Origin: CBDBKL01 sp965116215
GTDB taxonomy: Bacteria > Bdellovibrionota > Bdellovibrionia > Bdellovibrionales > JAKFYE01
Direction: 5' to 3'
Length of the DNA stretch: 64,000 bases
Assembly: GCA_965116215.1 (NCBI GenBank)
Contig: OZ220494.1
Span: 1,488,001 to 1,552,000, forward strand
The stretch's first letter is position 1. Every line of letters begins with the position of its first letter. The notes under the pieces were generated by a model. It was not told the origin of the DNA and ran no database searches. It was given only the letters and a program-made list of their open reading frames with translations. This document shows positions 35,169-44,400 of this stretch, one piece after another. The position numbers and the translations under genes were made by a program.

Positions 35169-35642
35169 GTACTTGCTCCCCCCACTAAATATTTATTAGG
35201 TCGCATTCAGTGAGTTCTTTCAAGTATTTTGTTTTGCGCAAAGTAAATTGTGTCCGGATATAATATACAAGACGTTAGGATTGTTTTTTTTATATATTAT
35301 TTTTTATTTCTATAGAGTTTGGTCAGATGGGATTCTATTGGAGTGATTTTTTATAAGTATCTTTTTGACTCATGTGCGCTCTCGTAGAAAATACAAAGTC
35401 TTTGTTCTTACAGAGTGATTTTAATAGGTAATAATTGACCACAGATAAAATTGTGAATAGAAATCGGACACAAAGAAGCCAAAAAATTTAGCATTTTGAA
35501 TCCCTATTAAACAGAGATGATATATTATATTTTATTATAGGAGGAATTAAAATCGCACATTTTTATTTTTCAAACGTAAGGCTCAAGTTACAATGACCCA
35601 AGGCTTCTATGGGCCGCAACGCATCTTGAGTATTTTCTATAA
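35169..35642. other. Intergenic region, AT-rich
   Basis: 474 bases with no supported gene. Near the right end, CTCAAG and CTTGAG (about 35581-35633) enclose CCCAAGGCTTCTATGGG, a possible nested stem just after the stop of the minus-strand gene at 35643. It lacks a T-run, so I do not call it a terminator. GGAGGAATTAAAATC at about 35541 looks like a ribosome site but has no open frame. Confidence 0.5.
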
Positions 35643-36503
35643 TTATCCCTGCATGTTTTTTTTGATTTGATAGAGTTGCCCACCTATAACGAGAATAACG
35701 ATGAGAATAATACCAAAGATGAGAAGATATTTTATATATTTACCCCATGATATATCTATTTCTAAGTCAACGTTCGATAGTTTTTTTTCTCTTCTTTCAA
35801 TCAGAGCCCCTCTATAAGAGGAACTGATATCTCTTTGTGAGGCTTCTATCTTTGGTTTTCTGAGTTGGGCCTCTTGTTTTTTCTGTCCTTTATCGGCACT
35901 TATATATCTCAATCGACCCTGTGCAAGATTATCTGTGCTATTGCTGGAGAGAGGATTTTTTCGTAATGATAAGGGGATGCCTTCCTCTGTCCCATCTAGG
36001 TTTTTTATATTGCCCTTATTGAGGCCTACTTTTTTAGTGCGACCAGTATTGGAAAATTGAGATAGATCATCACTGTAACTGATTTGTGAGCCTGAGCCTC
36101 TTAAAGATCTCTTACTAGGGGAAAGGGGAATAATCTTAGAATCAGGCCCTTCTGATAGGGTTGCTGCATTCTGACTTGCTGGAGCCTGCTGACTCTGATT
36201 CGTTGCACTGGGAGCATTTGTATATGGAGATGGGTTTGATCCTCCTGTTTTTGCCGATCTATCAACTTGATATTTAAAACCTTGGTATTTTATATTACAA
36301 ATTTGCGACCCTGGTAGTGAACCCGTTTGTAATAGGCAAGTTAAATAATCTCCCATCAGCATATCTGTGTAATCACGAATACTCTGATTGAATTGAACAA
36401 GAAGACCTAGACTAATAGCTGTAATGAAGATGAGTAAAAGGATATATTCTAGAAGGGCCTGTCCTCTTGTACTTAATATTTGCAATATATGTTTTTTGTC
36501 CAT
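35643..36503 (-). CDS. Pilin-like protein with second C-terminal TM
   Basis: 286 aa. The N-terminus has RGQALLEYILLLIFITAIS, the TadE/Flp pilin-like pattern with a Glu shortly into the hydrophobic stretch after a basic start. A short region with two Cys follows. Then comes a long Ser/Asn/Lys-rich, low-complexity section (about 80-245) and a second TM near 258-278 (YLLIFGIILIVILVIGGQLY). Pilins do not usually have the second TM, so this may be an anchored assembly factor. No pilus genes are adjacent. Confidence 0.6.
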   Translation of the reverse strand: MDKKHILQILSTRGQALLEYILLLIFITAISLGLLVQFNQSIRDYTDMLMGDYLTCLLQTGSLPGSQICNIKYQGFKYQVDRSAKTGGSNPSPYTNAPSATNQSQQAPASQNAATLSEGPDSKIIPLSPSKRSLRGSGSQISYSDDLSQFSNTGRTKKVGLNKGNIKNLDGTEEGIPLSLRKNPLSSNSTDNLAQGRLRYISADKGQKKQEAQLRKPKIEASQRDISSSYRGALIERREKKLSNVDLEIDISWGKYIKYLLIFGIILIVILVIGGQLYQIKKNMQG

Positions 36504-36561
36504 TTTAAATTGGAAGCCTCCTCATTTTGAGAATTCCCCATCCTATATTATACTATGAAGT

Positions 36562-37911
36562 GTGAAAATTTTTGGAATAAGAAGAGAAACACGACCCCTT
36601 TACAATAGAAAATCTTTAAAAATCAATCATTTCACTTTATTTTTTCTTCCCCTTTTTTATTTTACATCCTTTTCTTATGCAGAAGATGTTTTAGATGAGA
36701 TGGTGACAGAATTTTTAGAGATGGAAGATGTGCAAGATATTGAAAGGGGTATCTCAAAAGTTGTTGAAGGAAAAATCGTAGGTGATGGTGCACAGACGAT
36801 CAAAAAGAATAGGGATGAAGGGAGGAGCAAAGAGGGTATACGCAATGTTTTGGGGGATGGGCCGGAGACTCAAGTTGTTTCAAAACAACAGAGTGTTTTA
36901 GAACTCATGGAGGCTTTAAGAAAACAGCCTCGGAGTGCAGAGCTTCATTATAAAATAGGTAGAGCTTATCTGGATCAGGGCAATACAGAAAGGGCGATTA
37001 AGCATCTACGGATTGCAAATTATCGACAAAATGATGAGAGGCTGCTTTGGCTGTCAAGAGCGTATGAAAAAGCTGGGCAATATAAAAGACAGGTGAAGGT
37101 CATCGAAATTTTTCTAAAAAAATACTCTGCCGGTTATGATATTCTCTTAGAGTTTGCACGTGCTTATTTAAAAAATGATGAGACTTCACGTGCGATATCT
37201 ACTTTTAAAAAGGCCATATCTCTTGAGCCAAAGAGGAAACTAGCGTATGTCGAATCCATTAAAGCGGCTGAATTAAAGGGTCAATCTCATGAACTTCAAA
37301 TTCTTCTGGAGGCGATGAAGAAGCGATTTGATAAAGAGCCCTTTGTTTATAATAAATTTTGTAAGTACTACTTCAATCAGTCTTTTTATAAGAACGTGGA
37401 GATATGTCGAGAAGCCATTGAGCTAGATCCTGATTTTGCAGAAAATCATATCTATTTAGGTATGGCCTATATACAACGAGAGGATATTGAAAAAGGTAGT
37501 GATCTTATTTTTAAAACAGCAAAGAGATTTCCCTCCTCTTCATTTGCTCAAAAAACAGCGGGAGACCTTTCTATAAAGAATCAAAATTGGCAAAGAGCTG
37601 CTGGATATTTTAGTCAATGTGTACGAGCAGATAATAAACACGAGTATTGTTTTCTAGAGCTTGCTAAGGTAAAGTTTCAGCTAGAGGAGTATAAAACAGC
37701 TTTAAGTCATTTTAAATCTGCCTGTGACTTACAACCTTTAATGCGTATAGAAATAAGAAAAGCTATAACAAAACTTATCTTCAAAAGAAAAGATAACTTA
37801 AAAAGACGCTATGAATATGTCTATCAACAATGTGGAAAGATATCACAGGCTGATCTTTCTTTTTTAGATAAAAAAGTGTATGAACTTGTCCGGCTTACAA
37901 CCTATTTTTAA
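36562..37911 (+). CDS. Secreted TPR repeat protein
   Basis: 449 aa with a signal-like N-terminus (about residues 22-40, HFTLFFLPLFYFTSFSYA) and eight or more TPR units from residue 110 on, for example GRAYLDQGNTERAIKHLRIA and FARAYLKNDETSRAISTFKKA. It starts with GTG. The role is unknown; a periplasmic scaffold is plausible. It diverges from the pilin-like gene. Confidence 0.75.
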   Translation: MKIFGIRRETRPLYNRKSLKINHFTLFFLPLFYFTSFSYAEDVLDEMVTEFLEMEDVQDIERGISKVVEGKIVGDGAQTIKKNRDEGRSKEGIRNVLGDGPETQVVSKQQSVLELMEALRKQPRSAELHYKIGRAYLDQGNTERAIKHLRIANYRQNDERLLWLSRAYEKAGQYKRQVKVIEIFLKKYSAGYDILLEFARAYLKNDETSRAISTFKKAISLEPKRKLAYVESIKAAELKGQSHELQILLEAMKKRFDKEPFVYNKFCKYYFNQSFYKNVEICREAIELDPDFAENHIYLGMAYIQREDIEKGSDLIFKTAKRFPSSSFAQKTAGDLSIKNQNWQRAAGYFSQCVRADNKHEYCFLELAKVKFQLEEYKTALSHFKSACDLQPLMRIEIRKAITKLIFKRKDNLKRRYEYVYQQCGKISQADLSFLDKKVYELVRLTTYF

Positions 37912-38002
37912 AAATTTGAACGATGGTGAATAGAATATCAAAAGTGAGGGTCAATATATGCCTTTCTGAGGTGTATTGAGATTTGCATGACTTTTTAAAG
38001 AT

Positions 38003-38608
38003 ATGCATTTTCGAAGAATGATTTCAGTATGTGCAATATGTGGCTCATGGCTTTCTAGAAAAGATATACTGTGTGCTTATTGTGAGTCTATTATTGGTCG
38101 ATGCCCTTTGTATTATTCATCTAAAATAAATCTGCCTACTGTCTCTCTTTTGAAATGGACATCCGAAAATCAATATTTTATTAAAAATTTAATGCTTTGC
38201 CAAAAAGGAGGTTGGTCGAAGTATTTTTACTCCTTTGTGGCTTCTAAAATTTTATTTTCTGAAATGAGCCGACACAATGCTCCTTTACTTGTTCCATGTC
38301 CTTCTTTTAAGAACAAAACTTCAAATCATGCCTATGAGCTGGCTCAGGCCATTTCTCAATACTGGGGTGTAGATATTTTTGATGGATTAAAAAACCTATC
38401 ATCAGCTAAACAACAGAATTTAAAGCGTTTGGAAAGATGGAAGATTTCTATTAAGAGATATAAAACAGTCAAGTCATTTCATTCATTGATTCTGGTAGAT
38501 GATATTATAACAACTGGGGCAACAGTTCACGCCTGTTGGAAGGCTATGGGCTCTCCTCTAAATACAAGCGTTTGGACTATTGCCTGTAAGGAAGAGCAAA
38601 TTCTTTGA
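38003..38608 (+). CDS. ComF family phosphoribosyltransferase-like protein
   Basis: 201 aa. An N-terminal zinc-type motif (CAICGSW and CAYCE) is followed by a PRTase-like domain with the PRPP loop LILVDDIITTGATVHA and AKQQNLKRLERWK. ComF proteins help natural transformation in some bacteria; here that is a family statement only. Confidence 0.85.
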   Translation: MHFRRMISVCAICGSWLSRKDILCAYCESIIGRCPLYYSSKINLPTVSLLKWTSENQYFIKNLMLCQKGGWSKYFYSFVASKILFSEMSRHNAPLLVPCPSFKNKTSNHAYELAQAISQYWGVDIFDGLKNLSSAKQQNLKRLERWKISIKRYKTVKSFHSLILVDDIITTGATVHACWKAMGSPLNTSVWTIACKEEQIL

Positions 38609-38639
38609 AAGCCAATGATAATTTGTTAAGGTCCTTCTT

Positions 38640-39461
38640 ATGTATTTTCTGCGGTGTATTTGTTTAATATTCTTTAGTGTCTATAGTTTGAACAAAGCCA
38701 TTTCTTCTAATCAAGAAAAAGGGGCTTATAAGCCGGTCTTTAAAAAAGTGTTCTCTGGTCCATATCATCATAAAAAAAAGTCTCTTCAGGAACGTGATTT
38801 CAACTCCGTGCTTGGCAAGAAAGTATCTTCGGAAAAGAAGAAATCAACAAAGCAAGGGCCAGGAAATAAAGAAAAGGAGATTTTAAAAAGAGTTTTAGAA
38901 AAATATTCAAAGACTAAGTCTATAAAGATGAGGGTTAAAAAAACACTTCATCTAAATCTTATTGAACAAAAAAAAGAATATCAGGGGGAGTTATTGATAA
39001 AGGAGGGTGGCCGACTGCGTCTTGATCTCAAAAAACCAGAAAAATCTTTAGTTATTATCAACAATAAAATCATTTGGTCGGTATCTTATCCAAGTGATCC
39101 TGAGTTTGATAAGACAATTCGAGTTCTCAAATTTTCGCCATCCAGTGACTTAAGATCTCAGTTTTTATTTTTATCTTTGATAGGGAAATCAGATTTATTA
39201 GAGGTTTTCAAAATTAAATCAAGTAAGAAAAAACATCATAATCTAGAATATTTTCTAGAGCCTAAAAAGAGGATAGATCGTATTAAAAAACTAGAAATAA
39301 ATATCAATTTCAAAAAAAGTATCATTGAAAAATTAACCTATACTGATGATTTGAGTAATCGGACTGTCTTCTCTTTTGATAAGATTCGCTTTCAAGAGCC
39401 CTTGGAAGATAGAGTATTCGAATTTGTACCACCTAAGAATGCAGAGATAACCACTTTGTAA
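38640..39461 (+). CDS. LolA-like outer-membrane lipoprotein carrier protein
   Basis: 273 aa with a signal peptide (MYFLRCICLIFFSVYSLNKA), a 60-residue basic linker and a LolA-like half-barrel: KSIKMRVKKTLHLNLIEQ, YQGELLIKEGGRLRLDL, PEKSLVIINNKIIWSV and the end VFEFVPPKNAEI. It would shuttle lipoproteins through the periplasm. The long Lys-rich insert before the domain is unusual for LolA. Confidence 0.78.
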   Translation: MYFLRCICLIFFSVYSLNKAISSNQEKGAYKPVFKKVFSGPYHHKKKSLQERDFNSVLGKKVSSEKKKSTKQGPGNKEKEILKRVLEKYSKTKSIKMRVKKTLHLNLIEQKKEYQGELLIKEGGRLRLDLKKPEKSLVIINNKIIWSVSYPSDPEFDKTIRVLKFSPSSDLRSQFLFLSLIGKSDLLEVFKIKSSKKKHHNLEYFLEPKKRIDRIKKLEININFKKSIIEKLTYTDDLSNRTVFSFDKIRFQEPLEDRVFEFVPPKNAEITTL

Positions 39462-39632
39462 CTTTAGTCATCAACAAAGTTTTGGGTTATTTTTCATGAA
39501 AAACTAGAAACTCATCAAGATTTGAACTCATAACTTATTTTTGTATATTAGACTCTTGTACAGGTCACCGTTGACATTTTTTATTATCAATGATTGGCTA
39601 AAAATAGAAGTGTAAATTTTTTGTAGAGGGTG

Positions 39633-39719
39633 GTGGATGTGTTTTTAGGGAATGTAGTTATAGTTTATGTGTTTTCGGCCTTGGCCCTCTTTATTATTAA
39701 TATTATTATCAGTCAGTAA
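39633..39719 (+). CDS. Possible 28-aa hydrophobic peptide
   Basis: GTG start after GTAGAGGGTG; the peptide VDVFLGNVVIVYVFSALALF is followed by IINIIISQ, a single TM. It is short and lacks conserved features, so it may be chance. Confidence 0.25.
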   Translation: MDVFLGNVVIVYVFSALALFIINIIISQ

Positions 39720-39722
39720 TTT

Positions 39723-40277
39723 TTAATGTTTGGGGTAGTAGATCTCTGGATAGTTGCGCCCCAGTTCCAGGTGATCCATTCCATACCCAATAATATAGCG
39801 ATCTTCAATTGTTTGTCCAACATAGTTTGGTTGAATATTGGTGACTCGACGAGCTGGTTTGTCAAGAAGAGTGGCAATTTTTAGAGATGCTGGCTTGGAG
39901 GCTAAAATATAATTATATAGAAAGCTTAAAGTTCTGCCTTCATCAATAATTTCTTCTAAAATAATGACATTTTGATCAGTTATGCTAACACTTATGTCCT
40001 TTAAAATATGAAAACCATCTTTATTATTGAATCCTTTTTGGAGTAGGGGGTTAGCAGAGTGTCTTGTAAGCTGAACAAAATCAATTTGTTGATGGAGTTG
40101 TAAAGCCCGAGAAAGATCAGCTGCAAAATGTATAGACCCTCTAAGATCTCCAATTAAAATGACTTCCTGTTCTTGATAATCTCTCTCAATATCTCTTGCT
40201 ATCTTTAATATCAGTGCTTCAATGTCCTCTTTTGATAGGAATATGGTCATTTCATTCTTTTTTGTTTTTTGGCCCAT
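39723..40277 (-). CDS. hpt: Hypoxanthine phosphoribosyltransferase
   Basis: Purine salvage enzyme, 184 aa. The PRPP motif is VIILEEIIDEGRTLSFL, the early LIGDLRGSIHFAADL is the pyrophosphate loop, and DRYIIGYGMD is the purine-binding loop. The canonical DIIDTG of HPRT is EIIDEG here, a mild change. It is the last gene of the run of minus-strand genes 39723-44124. Confidence 0.85.
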   Translation of the reverse strand: MGQKTKKNEMTIFLSKEDIEALILKIARDIERDYQEQEVILIGDLRGSIHFAADLSRALQLHQQIDFVQLTRHSANPLLQKGFNNKDGFHILKDISVSITDQNVIILEEIIDEGRTLSFLYNYILASKPASLKIATLLDKPARRVTNIQPNYVGQTIEDRYIIGYGMDHLELGRNYPEIYYPKH

Positions 40278-40289
40278 TATAAACTCCCT

Positions 40290-41015
40290 TTAGGTGCCTA
40301 GATCTGTGACTTTAGACTCTTGGGCGACTCGTATGTAGTTGTGAACGTCTTGGTTTTTGGGGTCTCTGGCCAGAACATTTTCCCACTCTTCGACGGCATC
40401 GATAATAAGGCCAGTATGGTATAGAATTAAACCCAGTTTGATGCGAGCGGGAAGATAATCGGGACGCTCTCTCCTTAATGTTAGAAGTTCTTTTTTAGCT
40501 CTCTCAATATTGCCATCATTGATAAAACATTCAGCAATTTTCATTTTTGCTTTTGTTGAATCTTTTTTCAATTGTATCGTTTTAAAGTATTGTTCAAGAG
40601 CCTCTACATACATCTTGTTTTGAAAATAAATATCACCAAGTTCAATATGTTTTTGATAAAGCACTTTTTCTAAAAAAGGATCTGTTTTTGTTTTTTTTCT
40701 ATTCAATGCCTTTTGTGCATCTAGAAAGATCTTTTTCCCTTCCTCATATTGCCCTAAATCGTTGAGTATAATGGAGAGACCTACACTGGCATCTGTATAA
40801 CTGGGATCAATATCCAAAGCTCTCTTAAACGTAGCTATGGCTTTTTTGAACTTCCCTCGATCATAGTATATTGTTGCTAACATTTGAAAAACTTCAGGGT
40901 TTTTATTATCTATCAGTAAGAGTTGATTCAATATTTGTTCAGTCCGACTATATTTTCCATCGATAAAGCTTGCTCTTGCCATAGAAAGCATATCTGTTGC
41001 ATCAATGTATGCCAT
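40290..41015 (-). CDS. TPR repeat protein
   Basis: 241 aa, almost only TPR helices (about six), for example ATIYYDRGKFKKAIATFKRA and VGLSIILNDLGQYEEGKKIF. No signal peptide is seen, so it is probably cytosolic or bound to the inner membrane. The start overlaps the BamD-like gene by 14 bases. Confidence 0.75.
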   Translation of the reverse strand: MAYIDATDMLSMARASFIDGKYSRTEQILNQLLLIDNKNPEVFQMLATIYYDRGKFKKAIATFKRALDIDPSYTDASVGLSIILNDLGQYEEGKKIFLDAQKALNRKKTKTDPFLEKVLYQKHIELGDIYFQNKMYVEALEQYFKTIQLKKDSTKAKMKIAECFINDGNIERAKKELLTLRRERPDYLPARIKLGLILYHTGLIIDAVEEWENVLARDPKNQDVHNYIRVAQESKVTDLGT

Positions 41016-41778
41016 AGTCTAACAGTGCCTTTTTACTTTTCAATGCTATGTTTGACCCCTTATCTAGTGATATGAGCCGCTTTAAGTACTTCTTTCCATC
41101 TTTTTTGTTATTTATTCTTAGGGAACTCATCCCAGCCCCATAGAGAGCTTGTGGTAGAAAGTGCGTATCTTTATAGTAATTAATGACATTTTTATACCTC
41201 ATAAGCGCACTTTTAAATCGATTGGCCTTAAAATAAAAATCTGCAATATAGATTTCCTTCTCTGCAAGTTGCAATCGAATATTTTTTATTTGTTTTTTTG
41301 CTTTGTCTACATATTGAGATTCTGGATAGTTTTTTAAAATGCGTTTAAAGTACTTGAGAGCTGATGAAGCTTCCGTGAGATCTCTATCAATAGATTTCGG
41401 CAATTGTTGAGCGTGGCTCATTCCTTGTCGAAATGTGATGTAGTCTGGTCTATGGCGAGGGTGATGCTCTTGAAAAATATGATAGGCCATCTGCGCTTCT
41501 ATCCAGTTTCCTCGCTTATAGTGAATGTCAGCAATTCTCACCTTGGATAAAGTGGCGTATTTGCTATAAGGGTGTTTATTTTGTACATCTTCATATTTTA
41601 TAATGGCTTCGTTATAACGTTTATCTTCTTCATGCTTTTGAGCCAGTTCAAAGGCTTTCTGTGGGGAAGTATTTTGTTTTGTATACAGCGAAGAACACCC
41701 CAATGTGAGTAGAAGAGATAAAATGAGGGTGAAGTGAGTGACTTGAAGCATTTGTACACATTTAATTCTAGGCCGCAT
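41002..41778 (-). CDS. BamD-like outer-membrane lipoprotein
   Basis: 258 aa with a lipoprotein signal (ILSLLLTLGCSS) and TPR pairs typical of BamD/YfiO: KYEDVQNKHPYSKYATLSKVRIADIHYKRG in part, with YFKRILKNYPESQYVDKAKK. BamD is the essential helper of BamA in outer-membrane protein assembly. Met10 (41751) is an alternative start. BamA is not in the window. Confidence 0.85.
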   Translation of the reverse strand: MRPRIKCVQMLQVTHFTLILSLLLTLGCSSLYTKQNTSPQKAFELAQKHEEDKRYNEAIIKYEDVQNKHPYSKYATLSKVRIADIHYKRGNWIEAQMAYHIFQEHHPRHRPDYITFRQGMSHAQQLPKSIDRDLTEASSALKYFKRILKNYPESQYVDKAKKQIKNIRLQLAEKEIYIADFYFKANRFKSALMRYKNVINYYKDTHFLPQALYGAGMSSLRINNKKDGKKYLKRLISLDKGSNIALKSKKALLDYGIH

Positions 41779-41784
41779 ATGAAG

Positions 41785-42858
41785 TCAATTTGAACTACCC
41801 GTCTTTGTTACCGATGTCTGCTCTAAGTGCTGATATAATTCAAAAAAGGTCAATTTAAGGATGCTTGTTACGGGTATGGAAATAATCATTCCGAGGACAC
41901 CCATAGCCTGAGCACCTACAATAATAGCAACGATAACAGTAATAGGATGTAAATCCACAATTTTGGCAACAACAAGAGGGATGATAAATAAGATATCAAT
42001 GAGCTGAGCAATGAAATAAATACTAACGATAAGCGTCATCACGACCCATGATTCTTGGTTAATCAATGCAATGGCTAAAGCGGGAATGGCTCCAATAATG
42101 GGTCCTATATATGGAATGAGATTTGTAAGGCTGGCAAAAAGGGCGAGTATGATAGCAAAGGGAAAACTAATGATGGACAGCCCTATCCAGACAACAAGGC
42201 CTACAATACCCGCTTCAAAAAGACGGGCACGAATAAAACTCCCCATTTGATTGTTTATTTGATAGGTCAAAGAAAGAAGAGGCTCAAATAGATTATTGGG
42301 TACAAATACTAAAGATTTTCTATAGAGTGACCTACCATCTTTTAACATAAAGAATGAAAAGAATGGGGCCAAAAGGAAAATCGTAAAAATTTGTGTTGTC
42401 TTTTTTGGAATGTGAGCCAGTGTGGCCCCTACCCAATTTTCGGTTTGTGTTAACAATGTTTCAGCAATATTCAATTGATAAAAAGGATTTAGAAAGGTAT
42501 TTGCTTGAGACTGAAATCCTATCATAAGGTTTTGAAGACCTAAAATATAATTGGGGAATTCATTTTGAAGGGCAGTAAACTGCTTGTTGAAAATAGGAAA
42601 CAACATAGCAATTCCGAGTGTCATGAGTAAACCAATAGGTAAAAATACAAGGATAACTGATAGGGTTCGATCCACTTTTTGTCTTTCTATAAAATCAATC
42701 ATTGGTTTAAACATATATGTAATAACATAGGCTAAAATAACTGATAGGAGAATATTTTCTACAATTAATAAAAGAAAGAGCAAGAAGCCTATTCCTCCTA
42801 GAAAAACAAAAAATTTTAATCTTTTTTTGTTTTCAATGGTTTTAAGAGGGGAATTCAT
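41785..42858 (-). CDS. AI-2E family transporter (PerM-like)
   Basis: About 357 aa, with seven to eight hydrophobic segments and the family core LFASLTNLIPYIGPIIGAIPA and VDLHPITVIVAIIVG near the end. Members export small molecules or ions; the substrate is unknown. I start at the ATG at 42858 (MNSPLKT), preceded by GAGGGAAAAAG; an earlier ATG at 42894 overlaps the upstream gene much more. Confidence 0.85.
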   Translation of the reverse strand: MNSPLKTIENKKRLKFFVFLGGIGFLLFLLLIVENILLSVILAYVITYMFKPMIDFIERQKVDRTLSVILVFLPIGLLMTLGIAMLFPIFNKQFTALQNEFPNYILGLQNLMIGFQSQANTFLNPFYQLNIAETLLTQTENWVGATLAHIPKKTTQIFTIFLLAPFFSFFMLKDGRSLYRKSLVFVPNNLFEPLLSLTYQINNQMGSFIRARLFEAGIVGLVVWIGLSIISFPFAIILALFASLTNLIPYIGPIIGAIPALAIALINQESWVVMTLIVSIYFIAQLIDILFIIPLVVAKIVDLHPITVIVAIIVGAQAMGVLGMIISIPVTSILKLTFFELYQHLEQTSVTKTGSSN

Positions 42859-43408
42859 TTTTACTTTTTCCCTCAAGATTCGATAGTGCTTCAATTTCTT
42901 TTTTCAAATTTGATATGCTATTTGATGTTTCTTTCAATCTATGGCCTAAAATTTCAGCTAATTGAAAAATAATTTTTGCCCCTAGGGAAGGCTGTCTTTC
43001 TAAAAGCTCTAAAAGGTCGGGTTTAAAGAAGCCAATAAGATATGTGTCTTCTGCGGCTGTAGCAGTTGCCATTCGAGCCCCTTTGTTTTCTACAAGAGCA
43101 AGCTCTCCAAAGAAATCATTTTCTTTTAATTGCGTGATAAGAGATTCTTTTTCCGAAGCGTTTGATCGAGTTTTTTGAACGGTGATATTCACAGTACCAT
43201 GTGCGATGATATACATTCCAATGCCAATTTCTCCTTGTTTAAAAATAGTTTCTCTAGCGTGATAGTGGCGTGAGTGTACTATTTTTTTTAAAAATCGTAA
43301 TTCCTTTAGACTTAAATTTTTAAATAATAAATTATTGCTAAGAATGTGTATGATACTCCTTTGTTCTTGTACCTTTTTAAAAATATTTTCCCAAAGAGAG
43401 CTTATCAC
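42842..43408 (-). CDS. Cyclic-nucleotide-binding domain protein
   Basis: 188 aa with a CAP-type effector domain: FKQGEIGIGMYIIAHGTVNI, then ENDFFGELALVENKGARMATATAAED. The FGELALV-x-ARMATATA phosphate-binding cassette has the usual Arg. No HTH follows, so it is not a transcription factor of the Crp type. It is coupled by overlap with its neighbours on both sides. Confidence 0.85.
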   Translation of the reverse strand: MISSLWENIFKKVQEQRSIIHILSNNLLFKNLSLKELRFLKKIVHSRHYHARETIFKQGEIGIGMYIIAHGTVNITVQKTRSNASEKESLITQLKENDFFGELALVENKGARMATATAAEDTYLIGFFKPDLLELLERQPSLGAKIIFQLAEILGHRLKETSNSISNLKKEIEALSNLEGKSKNEFPS

Positions 43409-44124
43409 AACTGTTTTCCCCAGCTAATGATGGATGTATTTTCATGTATCCATCCTGTTCCACCTGATGGAGCAGTGACTTGTAACCAAGAATGTAATTT
43501 TTTGTGAACAAGAACTTCGATGCCTTCTTTGATTTCAAAGAGGGTCGCTTGATTTTTGTTTGGTCCAGAATGAGCTTCTGCCTTAGGTACTATGACGGTG
43601 ACTCGCATTGTGTGCTGATCTTTGATTTTATACCCTAAAGCTAGTCCAAATATGAATGTACAGCAGAAGAATGTGAATAAAGCGATCGGGAAAGACGTTT
43701 GTTGCGTTCTTTTATGGAGGTAGTTTAATCCTGTAGAGATCATGAGAATGAGTCCTAGTGTAAATAGGCCCATAAGAACATCAATGGGGATTTTTCTAAA
43801 GATATCTCTTAACGTAAATGTCGTATTGTGAGGGGAGTTGATAAAGTCCAGAGCTTTTTTGATTTCAGAAGTGTAGGGATCTAGATATTGTGCACGGCGT
43901 AAATACCCTAAGGCTCTTCCTTGGTTTCCTCTCTGTAGTTCTGTTAGGCCCAAGTTATACAATACAGTGCTATTATGTGGACTTTTCTGAAGTGCTTTTA
44001 AAAAATATACACTAGCTTGTTCATATTGCTGTTTTTGATAACTCTTTAGTCCGTTAGAGAATGAAAGAGGTGGATTTGCAGCACTTGTTATAGGCAAGAG
44101 AATCAGAATAAAGAAAAATTTCAT
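43405..44124 (-). CDS. TPR and SH3 domain membrane protein (BatE-like)
   Basis: 239 aa. A signal peptide is followed by two TPRs (YNLGLTELQRGNQGRALGYL), two TM segments (about 115-135 and 145-165), then a bacterial SH3 domain (VTVIVPKAEAHSGPNKN ... GTGWIHENTS). This layout matches BatE-like proteins of aerotolerance operons, but no BatA/B/D genes are near. It is the first gene of the run of minus-strand genes 39723-44124. Confidence 0.75.
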   Translation of the reverse strand: MKFFFILILLPITSAANPPLSFSNGLKSYQKQQYEQASVYFLKALQKSPHNSTVLYNLGLTELQRGNQGRALGYLRRAQYLDPYTSEIKKALDFINSPHNTTFTLRDIFRKIPIDVLMGLFTLGLILMISTGLNYLHKRTQQTSFPIALFTFFCCTFIFGLALGYKIKDQHTMRVTVIVPKAEAHSGPNKNQATLFEIKEGIEVLVHKKLHSWLQVTAPSGGTGWIHENTSIISWGKQL

Positions 44125-44400
44125 GTCAATTATTTTAAAAATGACTGAAGTGAATGTCCAATTGATTTTAGAGTGCCATCTCTAAAGTCGTCGTTTTAAT
44201 GGAGTCTAAGAGATTTTCTAATAAAATGACAAGAATTTGAAAAGAAGAGTTCTTATTTTAGAACACTTCTAAGTTATAGGTGGTCTGTGAGATAGATCTT
44301 ATCGCATTTTTGGTTTATATGACTGATGGCTTTTTAACTGCTAAAGGTGCATAGAGTTCGGTGAATGATATAGAGAGAAAGATTTTAGAGAGGAAAAACT

